The position numbers and the translations under genes are program-made. Below, piece by piece: positions 1-11,700 of a DNA stretch of 64,000 nt. Source of the DNA: Hydractinia symbiolongicarpus (taxonomy: Eukaryota > Cnidaria > Hydrozoa > Anthoathecata > Hydractiniidae); assembly GCF_029227915.1 (NCBI RefSeq), contig NC_079884.1, forward strand, positions 29,266,001-29,330,000, in the 5' to 3' direction. The notes beneath the pieces were generated by a model that saw only the letters and a list, made by a program, of their open reading frames with translations, was not told where the DNA came from and did not search any database. Numbering within the stretch: the stretch's first letter is position 1; the number at the start of each line of letters is the position of its first letter.

Positions 1-370
1 CATTTTTCTTAATTTGACATAATTGCTGGAATTCAGAAAATACATTATGCTCTGTGGTAGCGCTTTATTTAAAAATTTAGATAAATAAGTCTTTTTTTGC
101 TGTGGGACCAATCCTGGCCGTTAGCACGCGCTGAATAAATAGGAACAGTTTCAGAGACTACATTTCATTGACTTTCTAGCGGTATAAATCTGTTTGAGTT
201 ACAACGGTTCTGTCCCATATTCGTACCAACATGTATTTAGCGATAGTATTCGGATATTGCTAGGTTGTATCGCTTTTAACAGTGAAACGCTAGACTGTGG
301 GACTTATTTGAACTGACTTTGGACTTTGACCTTATAAATGTGATAAATGAGTCAATTGGTGTCCAAAGAA
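1..370. repeat. Satellite monomer cut by the window's left edge
   Basis: The window opens three bases into the TAACATT landmark, so this is an almost complete subtype A monomer (GAATTC, TTTAAAAATTTAGATAAATAAG, TAGCGGTATAAATC). It carries a few private changes, such as ATTCAGAAAATAC in place of ATTCAGCGAATAC, and CCCATATTCG in place of CACATATTCG. The array therefore continues to the left of the window. Confidence 0.9.
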
Positions 371-743
371 TAACATTCTTCTTAATTTGACATGATTGCT
401 GGAATTCAGCGAATACATTAGGCTCTGTGGTAGCGTTTTATTTAAAAATTTAGATATTTAAGTCTTTTTTTGCTGTGGGACCAATCCTGGCCGTTAGCAC
501 GCGCGGAATAAATAGGAACAGTTCCAAAGACTACATTTCATTGACTTTCTAGCGGTATAAGTCCGTTTGAGTTGCAACGGTTCTGTCACATATTCGTACC
601 AATATGTACTTAGCGATAGCATTCGGATATTACTAGGTTGCATCACTTTTAACAGTGAAACGCTTGACTGTGGGACTTAATTGAACTGATTTTGGACTTT
701 GACCTTGTAAATGGGATAAATGAGCCAGTTTGACTACAAGAAA
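371..743. repeat. Hand-counted monomer (373 bp) used for composition
   Basis: I counted this complete monomer by hand: 63 C, 77 G, 37.5% G+C and 13 CpG. The expected CpG number from base counts is about 13, so there is no CpG depletion. It is subtype A on the left (GAATTCAGCGAATACATTAG, CACGCGCGGAATAAATAG) with an A-type right part (TTAGCGATAGCATTCGG, TTGACTACAAG). Confidence 0.9.
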
Positions 744-1115
744 TAACATTCTTCCTAATTTGACATGATTACTGGAACTCAGCGATTACACTGGTCACTG
801 TGGTAGTGCTTTATTACAAAATTAAGATAAACAAGTCATTTTTTACTGTGGGACCAATCCTAGCCGTTGGCTCGCGCTGAAGAAATAGAGACAGTTTAAA
901 AAACTAAATTTCACTGACTTTCTAACGGTGTCAATCCGTTTGAGTTACAACGGTTGCGTCACATATTCGTACCAACATGTATTTGGTGATTTTCTTCCGA
1001 TATTACTAAGTTGTATTGCTTTTAACAGTGAAAAGATGGACTGTGGGAATAAATAGAACTGATTCTGGCTGTGACCTTATAAATGTGATAAATGAGTCAA
1101 TTGGTGTCAAAAGAA
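744..1115. repeat. Representative subtype B monomer (372 bp)
   Basis: This monomer shows the B diagnostic changes: GGAACTCAGCGATTACACTG, TTATTACAAAATTAAG (A monomers have TTTAAAAATTTAG), GGCTCGCGCTGAAGAAATAG, and GTGTCAATCCGTTTGAG. Its right part is also distinct, with TTTGGTGATTTTCTTCCG in place of TTTAGCGATAGTATTCGG. B monomers are usually preceded by the TTTGACTACAAGAAATAAC junction and A monomers by TTGGTGTCCAAAGAATAAC, so the end of one monomer predicts the subtype of the next. Confidence 0.85.
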
Positions 1116-1488
1116 TAACATTCTTCTTAATTTGACATAATTGCTGGAATTCAGCGAATACATTAGGCTCTGTGGTAGCGCTTTACTTAAAAATTTAGAA
1201 AAATAAGTCTTTTTTTGCTGTGGGACCAATCCTGGCCGTTAGCACGCGCTGAATAAATTGGAACAGTTTCAGAGACTACATTTCATTGACTTTCTAGCGG
1301 TATAAATCTGTTTGAGTTACAACGGTTCTGTCACATATTCGTACCAACATGTATTTAGCGATAGTATTCGGATATTGCTAGGTTGCATCGCTTTTAACAG
1401 TGAAACGCTAGACTGTGGGACTTATTTGAACTGACTTTGGACTTTGACCTTATAAATGTGATAAATGAGTCAATTGGTGTCCAAAGAA

Positions 1489-1861
1489 TAACATTCTTCC
1501 TAATTTGACATGATTGCTGGAATTCAGCGAATACATTAGGCTCTGTGGTAGCGCTTTATTTAAAAATTTAGATAAATAAGTCTTTTTTTGCTGTGGGACC
1601 AATACTGGCCGTTAGCACGCGCTGAATAAATAGGAACAGTTTCAAAGACTACATTTCATTGACTTTCTAGCGGTATAAATCTGTTTGAGTTACAACGGTT
1701 CTGTCACATATTCGTACCAACATGTATTTACCGATAGTATTCGGATATTACTAGATTGCATCGCTTTTAACAGTGAAACGCTTGACTGTGGGACTTAATT
1801 GAACTGATTTTGGACTTTGACCTTGTAAATGTGATAAATGAAACAGTTTGACTACAAGAAA
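1489..1861. repeat. Representative subtype A monomer (373 bp)
   Basis: This monomer has the full A set: GGAATTCAGCGAATAC, CATTAGGCTCTGTGG, TTTAAAAATTTAGATAAATA, CTTTTTTTGCTGTGGGACC, a rarer AATACTGG variant, GCACGCGCTGAATAAATAGG and CTAGCGGTATAAATCTG. The AATACTGG marker recurs at 5330, 8533, 10024, 13227 and 16207, which helps to align the higher-order copies. Confidence 0.85.
1705..1729. other. Conserved 25-bp block (one example copy)
   Basis: The block beginning CACATATTCGTACC and ending CATGTATTT is among the least variable stretches of the monomer across all three subtypes. Most copies differ at one or two positions only (ATTCATACC in many A monomers of 22-53 kb, ATTTGTACC in some B monomers, CACACATTCG in many C monomers). 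It contains the palindrome ACATGT. A constrained block inside a variable satellite can mark a protein-binding site, but no binding protein can be inferred. It matches TTCGNNNNA, the left half of the CENP-B box, but lacks the CGGG right half. Confidence 0.4.
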
Positions 1862-3532
1862 TAACATTCTTCCTAATTTGACATAAATGCTGGAACTCAG
1901 CGATTACACTGGTCACTGTGGTAGCGCTTTATTACAAAATTAAGATAAATAAGTCATTTTTAACTGTGGGACCAATCCTAGCCAGTAGTTCGCGCTGAAG
2001 AAATAGAGACAGTTTCACAAACTATCTTTCATTGACTTTCTAACGGTATAAATCTGTTTGAGTTACAACGGTTCTGTCACATATTCGTACCAACATGTAT
2101 TTAGCGATAGTATTCGGATATTGCTAGGTTGCATCGCTTTTAACAGTAAAACGCTAGACTGTGGGACTTATTTGAACTGACTTTGGACTTTGACCTTATA
2201 AATGTGATAAATGAGTCAATTGGTGTCCAAAGAATAACATTCTTCTTAATTTGACATGATTGCTGGAATTTAGCGAATACATTAGGCTCTGTGGTAGCGC
2301 TTTATTACAAAATTAAGATAAACAAGTCATTTTTTACTGTGGGACCAATCCTAGCCGTTGGCTAGCGCTGAAGAAATAGAGACAGTTTAAAAAACTACAT
2401 TTCACTGACTTTCTAACGGTGTCAATCCGTTTGAGTTACAACGGTTGCGTCACATATTCGTACCAACATGTATTTGGTGATTTTCTTCCGATATTACTAA
2501 GTTGTATTGCTTTTAACAGTGAAACGATTGACTGTGGGAATAAATAGAACTGACTTTGGACTTTGACCTTATAAATGTGATAAATGAGTCAATTGGTGTC
2601 CAAAGAATAACATTCTTCTTAATTTGACATGATTGCTGGAATTCAGCGAATACATTAGGCTCTGTGGTAGCGCTTTATTTAAAAATTTAGATAAATAAGT
2701 CATTTTTAACTGTGGGACCAATCCTAGCCAGTAGTTCGCGCTGAAGAAATAGAGACAGTTTCACAAGCTATCTTTCATTGACTTTCTAACGGTATAAATC
2801 TGTTTGAGTTACAACGGTTCTGTCACATATTCGTACCAACATGTATTTAGCGATAGTATTCGGATATTGCTAGGTTGCATCGCTTTTAACAGTAAAACGC
2901 TAGACTGTGGGACTTATTTGAACTGACTTTGGACTTTGACCTTATAAATGTGATAAATGAAACAGTTTGACTACAAGAAATAACATTCTTCCTAATTTGA
3001 CATAAATGCTGGAACTCAGCGATTACACTGGTCACTGTGGTAGCGCTTTATTACAAAATTAAAATAAATAAGTCATTTTTAACTGTGGGCCAATCCTAGC
3101 CGGTAGTTCGCGCTGAAGAAATAGAGACAGTTTCACAAACTATCTTTCATTGACTTTCTAGCGGTGTCAATCCGTGTGAGTTACAACGGTTGCGTCACAT
3201 ATTCGTACAAACATGTATTTGGTGATTTTTTTCCGATATTACTAGGTTGCATCGCTTTTAACAGTGAAACGCTTGACTGTGGGACTTAATTGAACTGATT
3301 TTGGACTTTGACCTTGTAAATGTGATAAATGAGGCAGTTTGACTACAAGAAATAACATTTTTCTTAATTTGACATGATTGCTGGAACTCAGCGATTGCAG
3401 TGGGCGCTGTGGTAGCGCTTTATTAAAAAATTAGGACAAATAAGTCATTTTTTCTTGTGGGACCAATCCAAACCGTTAGCTCGCGCTGAAGAAATAGAGA
3501 CAGTTTCAAAAACTACCTTTCATTCACTTTCT

Positions 3533-3549
3533 AACGGTGTCAATCCGTT
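3533..3549. other. Short dyad in B/C monomers (example copy)
   Basis: AACGG, a 7-base spacer TGTCAAT, then CCGTT form a perfect 5-bp inverted repeat. The dyad is present in most B monomers, and in C monomers with the spacer TGTCAGT. Subtype A replaces this stretch with AGCGGTATAAATCTGTT, which destroys the pairing. A further AACGG follows in GTTACAACGGTT. A cruciform or dimeric-protein site is possible but unproven, because a 5-bp stem is short. Confidence 0.45.
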
Positions 3550-4074
3550 TGAGTTACAACGGTTGCGTCACATATTCGCACCAACATGTATTTAGCGATA
3601 TTTTTCCCCTACTACTAGGTTCCATCGCTTTTAACAGTGAAACGCTTGACTGTGGGACTTATTTGAACTGATTTTGGACTTTGACCTTATAAATGTGATA
3701 AATAAGTCAATTGGTGTCCAAAGAATAACATTCTTTTTAATTTGACATGATTGCTGGAATTCAGCGAATACATTAGGCTCTGTGGTAGCGATTCATTTAA
3801 ATATTAAGATAAAAAAAATCAGTTTTTACTGTAGGACCAATCCTAGCCGTTTGCGCGCGCTGAAGAAATAGAGACACTTTCAAATACTACATTTCACTGA
3901 CTTTTTAACGGTGCCAGTCCGTTTGTGTTACAACGGTTGCGTCACATATTCGTACCAACATGTATTTAGCGATAGTATTCGGATATTACTAGGTTGCATC
4001 GCTTTTAACAGTGAAACGCTTGACTGTGGGACTTATTTGAACTGATTTTGAACTTTGACCTTATAAATGTGATA

Positions 4075-7000
4075 AATGAGGCAGTTTGACTACAAGAAAT
4101 AACATTCTTCTTAATTTGACATGATTGCGAGAACTCAGCGACTACAGTGGGCGCTGTGGTAGCGCTTTATTAAAAAATTAAGACAAATAAGTCATTTTTT
4201 ACTGTGGGACCAATCCTAGCTGTTAGCTCGCGCTGAAGAAATAGAGACAGTTTTAAAAACTACCTTTCATTGACTTTCTAACAGTGTCAATCCGTTTGAG
4301 TTACAACGGTTGCATCACATATTCGTACCAACATGTATTTGTGATTTTCTTCCAATATTACTAAGTTGTATAGCTTTTAACAGTGAAACGATTGACTGTG
4401 GGAATAAATAGAACTGAGTCTGGACTGTGATCTTATAAATGTGATAAATAAGTCAATTGGTGTCCAAAGAATAACATTCTTTTTAATTTGACATGATTGC
4501 TGGAATTCAGCGAATACATTAGGCTCTGTGGTAGCGATTCATTTAAAAATTAAGATAAAAAAAATCAGTTTTTACTGTGGGACCAATCCTAGCCGTTTGC
4601 GCGCGCTGAAGAAATAGAGACAGTTTCAAATACTACATTTCACTGACTTTCTAACGGTGTCAGTCCGTTTGAGTTACAACGGTTGGGTCACATATTCGTA
4701 CCAACATGTATTTAGCGATAGTATTCGGATATTACTAGGTTGCATCGCTTTTAACAGTGAAACGCTTGAATGAGGGACTTATTTGAACTGATTTTGGACT
4801 TTGACCTTATAAATGTGATAAATGAGGCAGTTTGACTACAAGAAATAACATTCTTCTTTATTTGACATGATTGCTGGAACTCAGCGATTACAGTGGGCGC
4901 TGTGGTAGCGCTTTATTAAAAAATTAAGACAAATAAGTCATTTTTTACTGTGGGACCAATCCTAGCTGTTAGCTCGCGCTGAAGAAATAGAGACAGTTTT
5001 AAAAACTACCTTTCATTGACTTTCTAACGGTGTCAATCCGTTTGACTTACAACGGTTGCGTCACATATTCGTACCAACATGTATTTGTGATTTTCTTCCA
5101 ATATTACTAAGTTGTATAGCTTTTAACAGTAAAACGATTGACTGTGGGAATAAATAGAACTGAGTCTGGACTGTGATCTTATAAATGTGATAAATAAGTC
5201 AATTGGTGTCCAAAGAATAACATTCTTTTTAATTTGACATGATTGCTGGAATTCAGCGAATACATTAGGCTCTGTGGTAGCGCTTTATTTAAAAATTTAG
5301 ATAAATAAGTCTTTTTTTGCTGTGGGACCAATACTGGCCGTTAGCACGCGCTGAATAAATAGGAACAGTTTCAAAGACTAAATTTCATTGACTTTCTAGC
5401 GGTATAAATCTGTTTGAGTTACAACGGTTCTGTCACATATTCGTACAAACATGTATTTACCGATATTATTCGGATATTACTAGATTGCATCGCTTTTAAC
5501 AGTGAAACGCTTGACTGTGGGACTTAATTGAACTGATTTTGGACTTTGACCTTATAAATGTGATAAATGAAACAGTTTGACTACAAGAAATAACATTCTT
5601 CCTAATTTGACATAAATGCTGGAACTCAGCGATTACACTGGTCACTGTGGTAGCGCTTTATTACAAAATTAAGATAAATAAGTCATTTTTAACTGTGGGA
5701 CCAATCCTAGCCGTTGGCTCGCGCTGAAGAAATAGAGACAGTTTAAAAAACTACATTTCACTGACTTTCTAACGGTGTCAATCCGTTTGAGTTACAACGG
5801 TTGCGTCACATATTTGTACCAACATGTATTTGGTGATTTTCTTCCGATATTACTAAGTTGTATTGCTTTTAACAGTGAAACGATTGACTGTGGGAATAAA
5901 TAGAACTGATTCTGGCTGTGACCTTATAAATGTGATAAATGAGTCAATTGGTGTCAAAAGAATAACATTCTTCTTAATTTGACATAATTGCTGGAATTCA
6001 GCGAATACATTAGGCTCTGTGGTAGCGCTTTATTTTAAAATTTAGATAAATAAGTCTTTTTTTGCTGTGATATTACTAGATTGCATCGCTTTTAACAATG
6101 AAACGCTTGACTGTGGGACTTAATTGAACTGATTTTGGACTTTGACCTTGTAAATGTGATAAATGAAACAGTTTAACTACAAGAAATAACATTCTTCCTA
6201 ATTTGACATGATTACTGGAACTCAGCGATTACACTGGTCACTGTGGTAGTGCTTTATTACAAAATTAAGATAAACAAGTCATTTTTTACTGTGGGACCAA
6301 TCCTAGCCGGTAGTTCGCGCTGAAGAAATAGAGACAGTTTCACAAACATTTCATTGACTTTCTAGCGGTATAAATCTGTTTGAGTTACAACGGTTCTGTC
6401 ACATATTCGTACCAACATGTATTTACCGATAGTATTCGGATATTACTAGATTGCATCGCTTTTAACAGTGAAACGCTTGACTGTGGGACTTAATTGAACT
6501 GATTTTGACTTTGACCTTGTAAATGTGATAAATGAAACAGTTTGACTACAAGAAATAACATTCTTCCTAACTTGACATAAATGCTAGAACTCAGCGATTA
6601 CACTGGTCACTGTGGTAGCGCTTTATTACAAAATTAAGATAAATAAGTCATTTTTAACTGTGGGACCAATCCTAGCCGGTAGTTCGCGCTGAAGAAATAG
6701 AGACAGTTTCACAAATTATCTTTCATTGACTTTCTAACGGTGTCAATCCGTTTGAGTTACAACGGTTGCGTCACATATTTGTACCAACATGTATTTGGTG
6801 ATTTTCTTCCGATATTACTAGGTTGCATCGCTTTTAACAGTGAAACGCTTGACTGTGGGACTTAATTGAACTGATTTTTGACTTTGACCTTGTAAATGTG
6901 ATAAATGAGGCAGTTTGACTACAAGAAATAACATTCTTCTTAATTTGACTTGATTGCTGGAATTCAGCGAATACATTAGGCTCTGTGGTAGCGATTCATT

Positions 7001-8768
7001 TAAAAATTAAGATAAAAAAAATCAGTTTTTACTGTGGGACCAATCCTAGCCCTTTGCGCGCGCTGAAGAAATAGAGACAGTTTCAAATACTACATTTCAC
7101 TGACTTTTTAACGGTGCCAGTCCGTTTGAGTTACAACGGTTGCGTCACATATTCGTACCAACATGTATTTGTGATTTTCTTCCAATATTACTAAGTTGTA
7201 TAGCTTTTAACAGTGAAACGATTGACTGTGGGAATAAATAGAACTGAGTCTGGACTGTGATCTTATAAATGTGATAAATAAGTCAATTGGTGTCCAAAGA
7301 ATAACATTCTTTTTAATTTGACATGATTGCTGGAATTCAGCGAATACATTAGGCTCTGTGGTAGCGATTCATTTAAAAATTAAGATAAAAAAAATCAGTT
7401 TTTACTGTGGGACCAATCCTAGCCGTTTGCGCGCGCTGAAGAAATAGAGACAGTTTCAAATACTACATTTCACTGACTTTCTAACGGTGTCAGTCCGTTT
7501 GAGTTACAACGGTTGGGTCACATATTCGTACCAACATGTATTTGGCGATAGTATTCGGATATTACTAGGTTGCATCGCTTTTAACAGTGAAACGCTTGAA
7601 TGTGGGACTTATTTGAACTGATTTTGGACTTTGACTTTATAAATGTGATAAATGAGGCAGTTTGACTACAAGAAATAACATTCTTCTTAATTTGACATGA
7701 TTGCTGGAACTCAGCGATTACAGTGGGCGCTGTGGTAGCGCTTTATTAAAAAATTAAGACAAATAAGTCATTTTTTACTGTGGGACCAATTCTAGCTGTT
7801 AGCTCGCGCTGAAGAAATAGAGACAGTTTTAAAAACTACCTTTCATTGACTTTCTAACGGTGTCAATCCGTTTGAGTTACAACGGTTGCGTCACATATTC
7901 GTACCAACATGTATTTGTGATTTTCTTCCAATATTACTAAGTTGTATAGCTTTTAACAGTAAAACGATTGACTGTGGGAATAAATAGAACTGAGTCTGGA
8001 CTGTGATCTTATAAATGTGATAAATAAGTCAATTGGTGTCCAAAGAATAACATTCTTTTTAATTTGACATGATTGCTGGATTTCACCGAATACATTAGGC
8101 TCTGTGGTAGCGTTTTATTTAAAAATTTAGATAAATAAGTCTTTTTTTGCTGTGGGACCAATCCTGGCCGTTAGCACGCGCTGAATAAATAGGAACAGTT
8201 TCAGAGACTACATTTCATTGACTTTCTAGCGGTATAAATCTGTTTGAGTTACAACGGTTCTGTCACATATTCGTACCAACATGTATTTAGCGATAGTATT
8301 CGGATATTGCTAGGTTGCATCGCTTTTAACAGTGAAACGCTAGACTGTGGGACTTATTTGAACTGACTCTGGACTTTGACCTTATAAATGTGATAAATGA
8401 GTCAATTGGTGTCCAAAGAATAACATTCTTCTTAATTTGACATGATTGCTGGAATTCAGCGAATACATTAGGCTCTGTGGTAGCGCTTTATTTAAAAATT
8501 TAGATAAATAAGTCTTTTTTTGCTGTGGGACCAATACTGGCCGTTAGCACGCGCTGAATAAATAGGAACAGTTTCAAAGACTACATTTCATTGACTTTCT
8601 AGCGGTATAAATCTGTTTGAGTTACAACGGTTCTGTCACATATTCGTACCAACATGTATTTACCGATATTATTCGGATATTACTAGATTGCATCGCTTTT
8701 AACAGTGAAACGCTTGACTGTGGGACTTAATTGAACTGATTTTGGACTTTGACCTTGTAAATGTGATA
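4075..8768. repeat. 4,694-bp higher-order repeat, copy 1
   Basis: This block matches the following 4.7 kb at a constant offset of 4,694 bp. Checked anchors are GCGAGAACTC (4127 to 8821), the AATACTGG variant (5330 to 10024), the GCTGTGATATT deletion junction (6064 to 10758) and GATTGCTGGATTTCA (8071 to 12765). The only differences seen along the anchors are scattered point changes. The unit holds 12 normal monomers and one 224-bp truncated monomer. Outside the block the match fails: the 4021-4070 sequence differs from 8715-8764 at several sites. The edges are accurate to some tens of bases. Confidence 0.88.
5963..6186. repeat. Truncated 224-bp monomer (copy 1)
   Basis: The distance between flanking TAAC landmarks is 224 bp instead of 373. 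The sequence runs normally to CTTTTTTTGCTGTG, then jumps straight to ATATTACTAG, losing about 149 bp that include the CGCGCTGAAG and ATTCGTACCAACATG blocks. The same junction occurs in the other two higher-order copies, so it arose once before the 4.7-kb amplification. Confidence 0.9.
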
Positions 8769-11700
8769 AATGAGGCAGTTTGACTACAAGAAATAACATT
8801 CTTCTTAATTTGACATGATTGCGAGAACTCAGCGACTACAGTGGGCGCTGTGGTAGCGCTTTATTAAAAAATTAAGACAAATAAGTCATTTTTTACTGTG
8901 GGACCAATCCTAGCTGTTAGCTCGCGCTGAAGAAATAGAGACAGTTTTAAAAACTACCTTTCATTGACTTTCTAACAGTGTCAATCCGTTTGAGTTACAA
9001 CGGTTGCATCACATATTCGTACCAACATGTATTTGTGATTTTCTTCCAATATTACTAAGTTGTATAGCTTTTAACAGTGAAACGATTGACTGTGGGAATA
9101 AATAGAACTGAGTCTGGACTGTGATCTTATAAATGTGATAAATAAGTCAATTGGTGTCCAAAGAATAACATTCTTTTTAATTTGACATGATTGCTGGAAT
9201 TCAGCGAATACATTAGGCTCTGTGGTAGCGATTCATTTAAAAATTAAGATAAAAAAAATCAGTTTTTACTGTGGGACCAATCCTAGCCGTTTGCGCGCGC
9301 TGAAGAAATAGAGACAGTTTCAAATACTACATTTCACTGACTTTCTAACGGTGTCAGTCCGTTTGAGTTACAACGGTTGGGTCACATATTCGTACCAACA
9401 TGTATTTAGCGATAGTATTCGGATATTACTAGGTTGCATCGCTTTTAACAGTGAAACGCTTGAATGAGGGACTTATTTGAACTGATTTTGGACTTTGACC
9501 TTATAAATGTGATAAATGAGGCAGTTTGACTACAAGAAATAACATTCTTCTTTATTTGACATGATTGCTGGAACTCAGCGATTACAGTGGGCGCTGTGGT
9601 AGCGCTTTATTAAAAAATTAAGACAAATAAGTCATTTTTTACTGTGGGACCAATCCTAGCTGTTAGCTCGCGCTGAAGAAATAGAGACAGTTTTAAAAAC
9701 TACCTTTCATTGACTTTCTAACGGTGTCAATCCGTTTGACTTACAACGGTTGCGTCACATATTCGTACCAACATGTATTTGTGATTTTCTTCCAATATTA
9801 CTAAGTTGTATAGCTTTTAACAGTAAAACGATTGACTGTGGGAATAAATAGAACTGAGTCTGGACTGTGATCTTATAAATGTGATAAATAAGTCAATTGG
9901 TGTCCAAAGAATAACATTCTTTTTAATTTGACATGATTGCTGGAATTCAGCGAATACATTAGGCTCTGTGGTTAGGCTTTATTTAAAAATTTAGATAAAT
10001 AAGTCTTTTTTTGCTGTGGGACCAATACTGGCCGTTAGCACGCGCTGAATAAATAGGAACAGTTTCAAAGACTAAATTTCATTGACTTTCTAGCGGTATA
10101 AATCTGTTTGAGTTACAACGGTTCTGTCACATATTCGTACCAACATGTATTTACCGATATTATTCGGATATTACTAGATTGCATCGCTTTTAACAGTGAA
10201 ACGCTTGACTGTGGGACTTAATTGAACTGATTTTGGACTTTGACCTTGTAAATGTGATAAATGAAACAGTTTGACTACAAGAAATAACATTCTTCCTAAT
10301 TTGACATAAATGCTGGAACTCAGCGATTACACTGGTCACTGTGGTAGCGCTTTATTACAAAATTAAGATAAATAAGTCATTTTTAACTGTGGGACCAATC
10401 CTAGCCGTTGGCTCGCGCTGAAGAAATAGAGACAGTTTAAAAAACTACATTTCACTGACTTTCTAACGGTGTCAATCCGTTTGAGTTACAACGGTTGCGT
10501 CACATATTTGTACCAACATGTATTTGGTGATTTTCTTCCGATATTACTAAGTTGTATTGCTTTTAACAGTGAAACGATTGACTGTGGGAATAAATAGAAC
10601 TGATTCTGGCTGTGACCTTATAAATGTGATAAATGAGTCAATTGGTGTCAAAAGAATAACATTCTTCTTAATTTGACATAATTGCTGGAATTCAGCGAAT
10701 ACATTAGGCTCTGTGGTAGCGCTTTATTTTAAAATTTAGATAAATAAGTCTTTTTTTGCTGTGATATTACTAGATTGCATCGCTTTTAACAATGAAACGC
10801 TTGACTGTGGGACTTAATTGAACTGATTTTGGACTTTGACCTTGTAAATGTGATAAATGAAACAGTTTAACTACAAGAAATAACATTCTTCCTAATTTGA
10901 CATGATTACTGGAACTCAGCGATTACACTGGTCACTGTGGTAGTGCTTTATTACAAAATTAAGATAAACAAGTCATTTTTTACTGTGGGACCAATCCTAG
11001 CCGGTAGTTCGCGCTGAAGAAATAGAGACAGTTTCACAAACATTTCATTGACTTTCTAGCGGTATAAATCTGTTTGAGTTACAACGGTTCTGTCACATAT
11101 TCGTACCAACATGTATTTACCGATAGTATTCGGATATTACTAGATTGCATCGCTTTTAACAGTGAAACGCTTGACTGTGGGACTTAATTGAACTGATTTT
11201 GACTTTGACCTTGTAAATGTGATAAATGAAACAGTTTGACTACAAGAAATAACATTCTTCCTAACTTGACATAAATGCTGGAACTCAGCGATTACACTGG
11301 TCACTGTGGTAGCGCTTTATTACAAAATTAAGATAAATAAGTCATTTTTAACTGTGGGACCAATCCTAGCCGGTAGTTCGCGCTGAAGAAATAGAGACAG
11401 TTTCACAAATTATCTTTCATTGACTTTCTAACGGTGTCAATCCGTTTGAGTTACAACGGTTGCGTCACATATTTGTACCAACATGTATTTGGTGATTTTC
11501 TTCCGATATTACTAGGTTGCATCGCTTTTAACAGTGAAACGCTTGACTGTGGGACTTAATTGAACTGATTTTTGACTTTGACCTTGTAAATGTGATAAAT
11601 GAGGCAGTTTGACTACAAGAAATAACATTCTTCTTAATTTGACTTGATTGCTGGAATTCAGCGAATACATTAGGCTCTGTGGTAGCGATTCATTTAAAAA

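Noticed and set aside
561-590. CRE/AP-1-like site in GGTTGCGTCACAT
   Set aside because: TGCGTCAC only loosely resembles these sites and varies between monomers (TCTGTCAC, TGTGTCAC), so a regulatory call is not supported.
691-715. TATA-box promoter in CTTATAAATG or GGTATAAATC
   Set aside because: The motif occurs in nearly every monomer as part of the satellite, with no adjacent gene or other promoter element to support function.
1705-1729. A true CENP-B box
   Set aside because: Only the TTCGNNNNA half fits; the essential CGGG half is absent in every copy I looked at.
6060-6080. Assembly join error at the GCTGTGATATT junction
   Set aside because: The same junction appears three times at consistent higher-order positions with copy-specific point changes, which favours a real deletion, although raw reads were not available.
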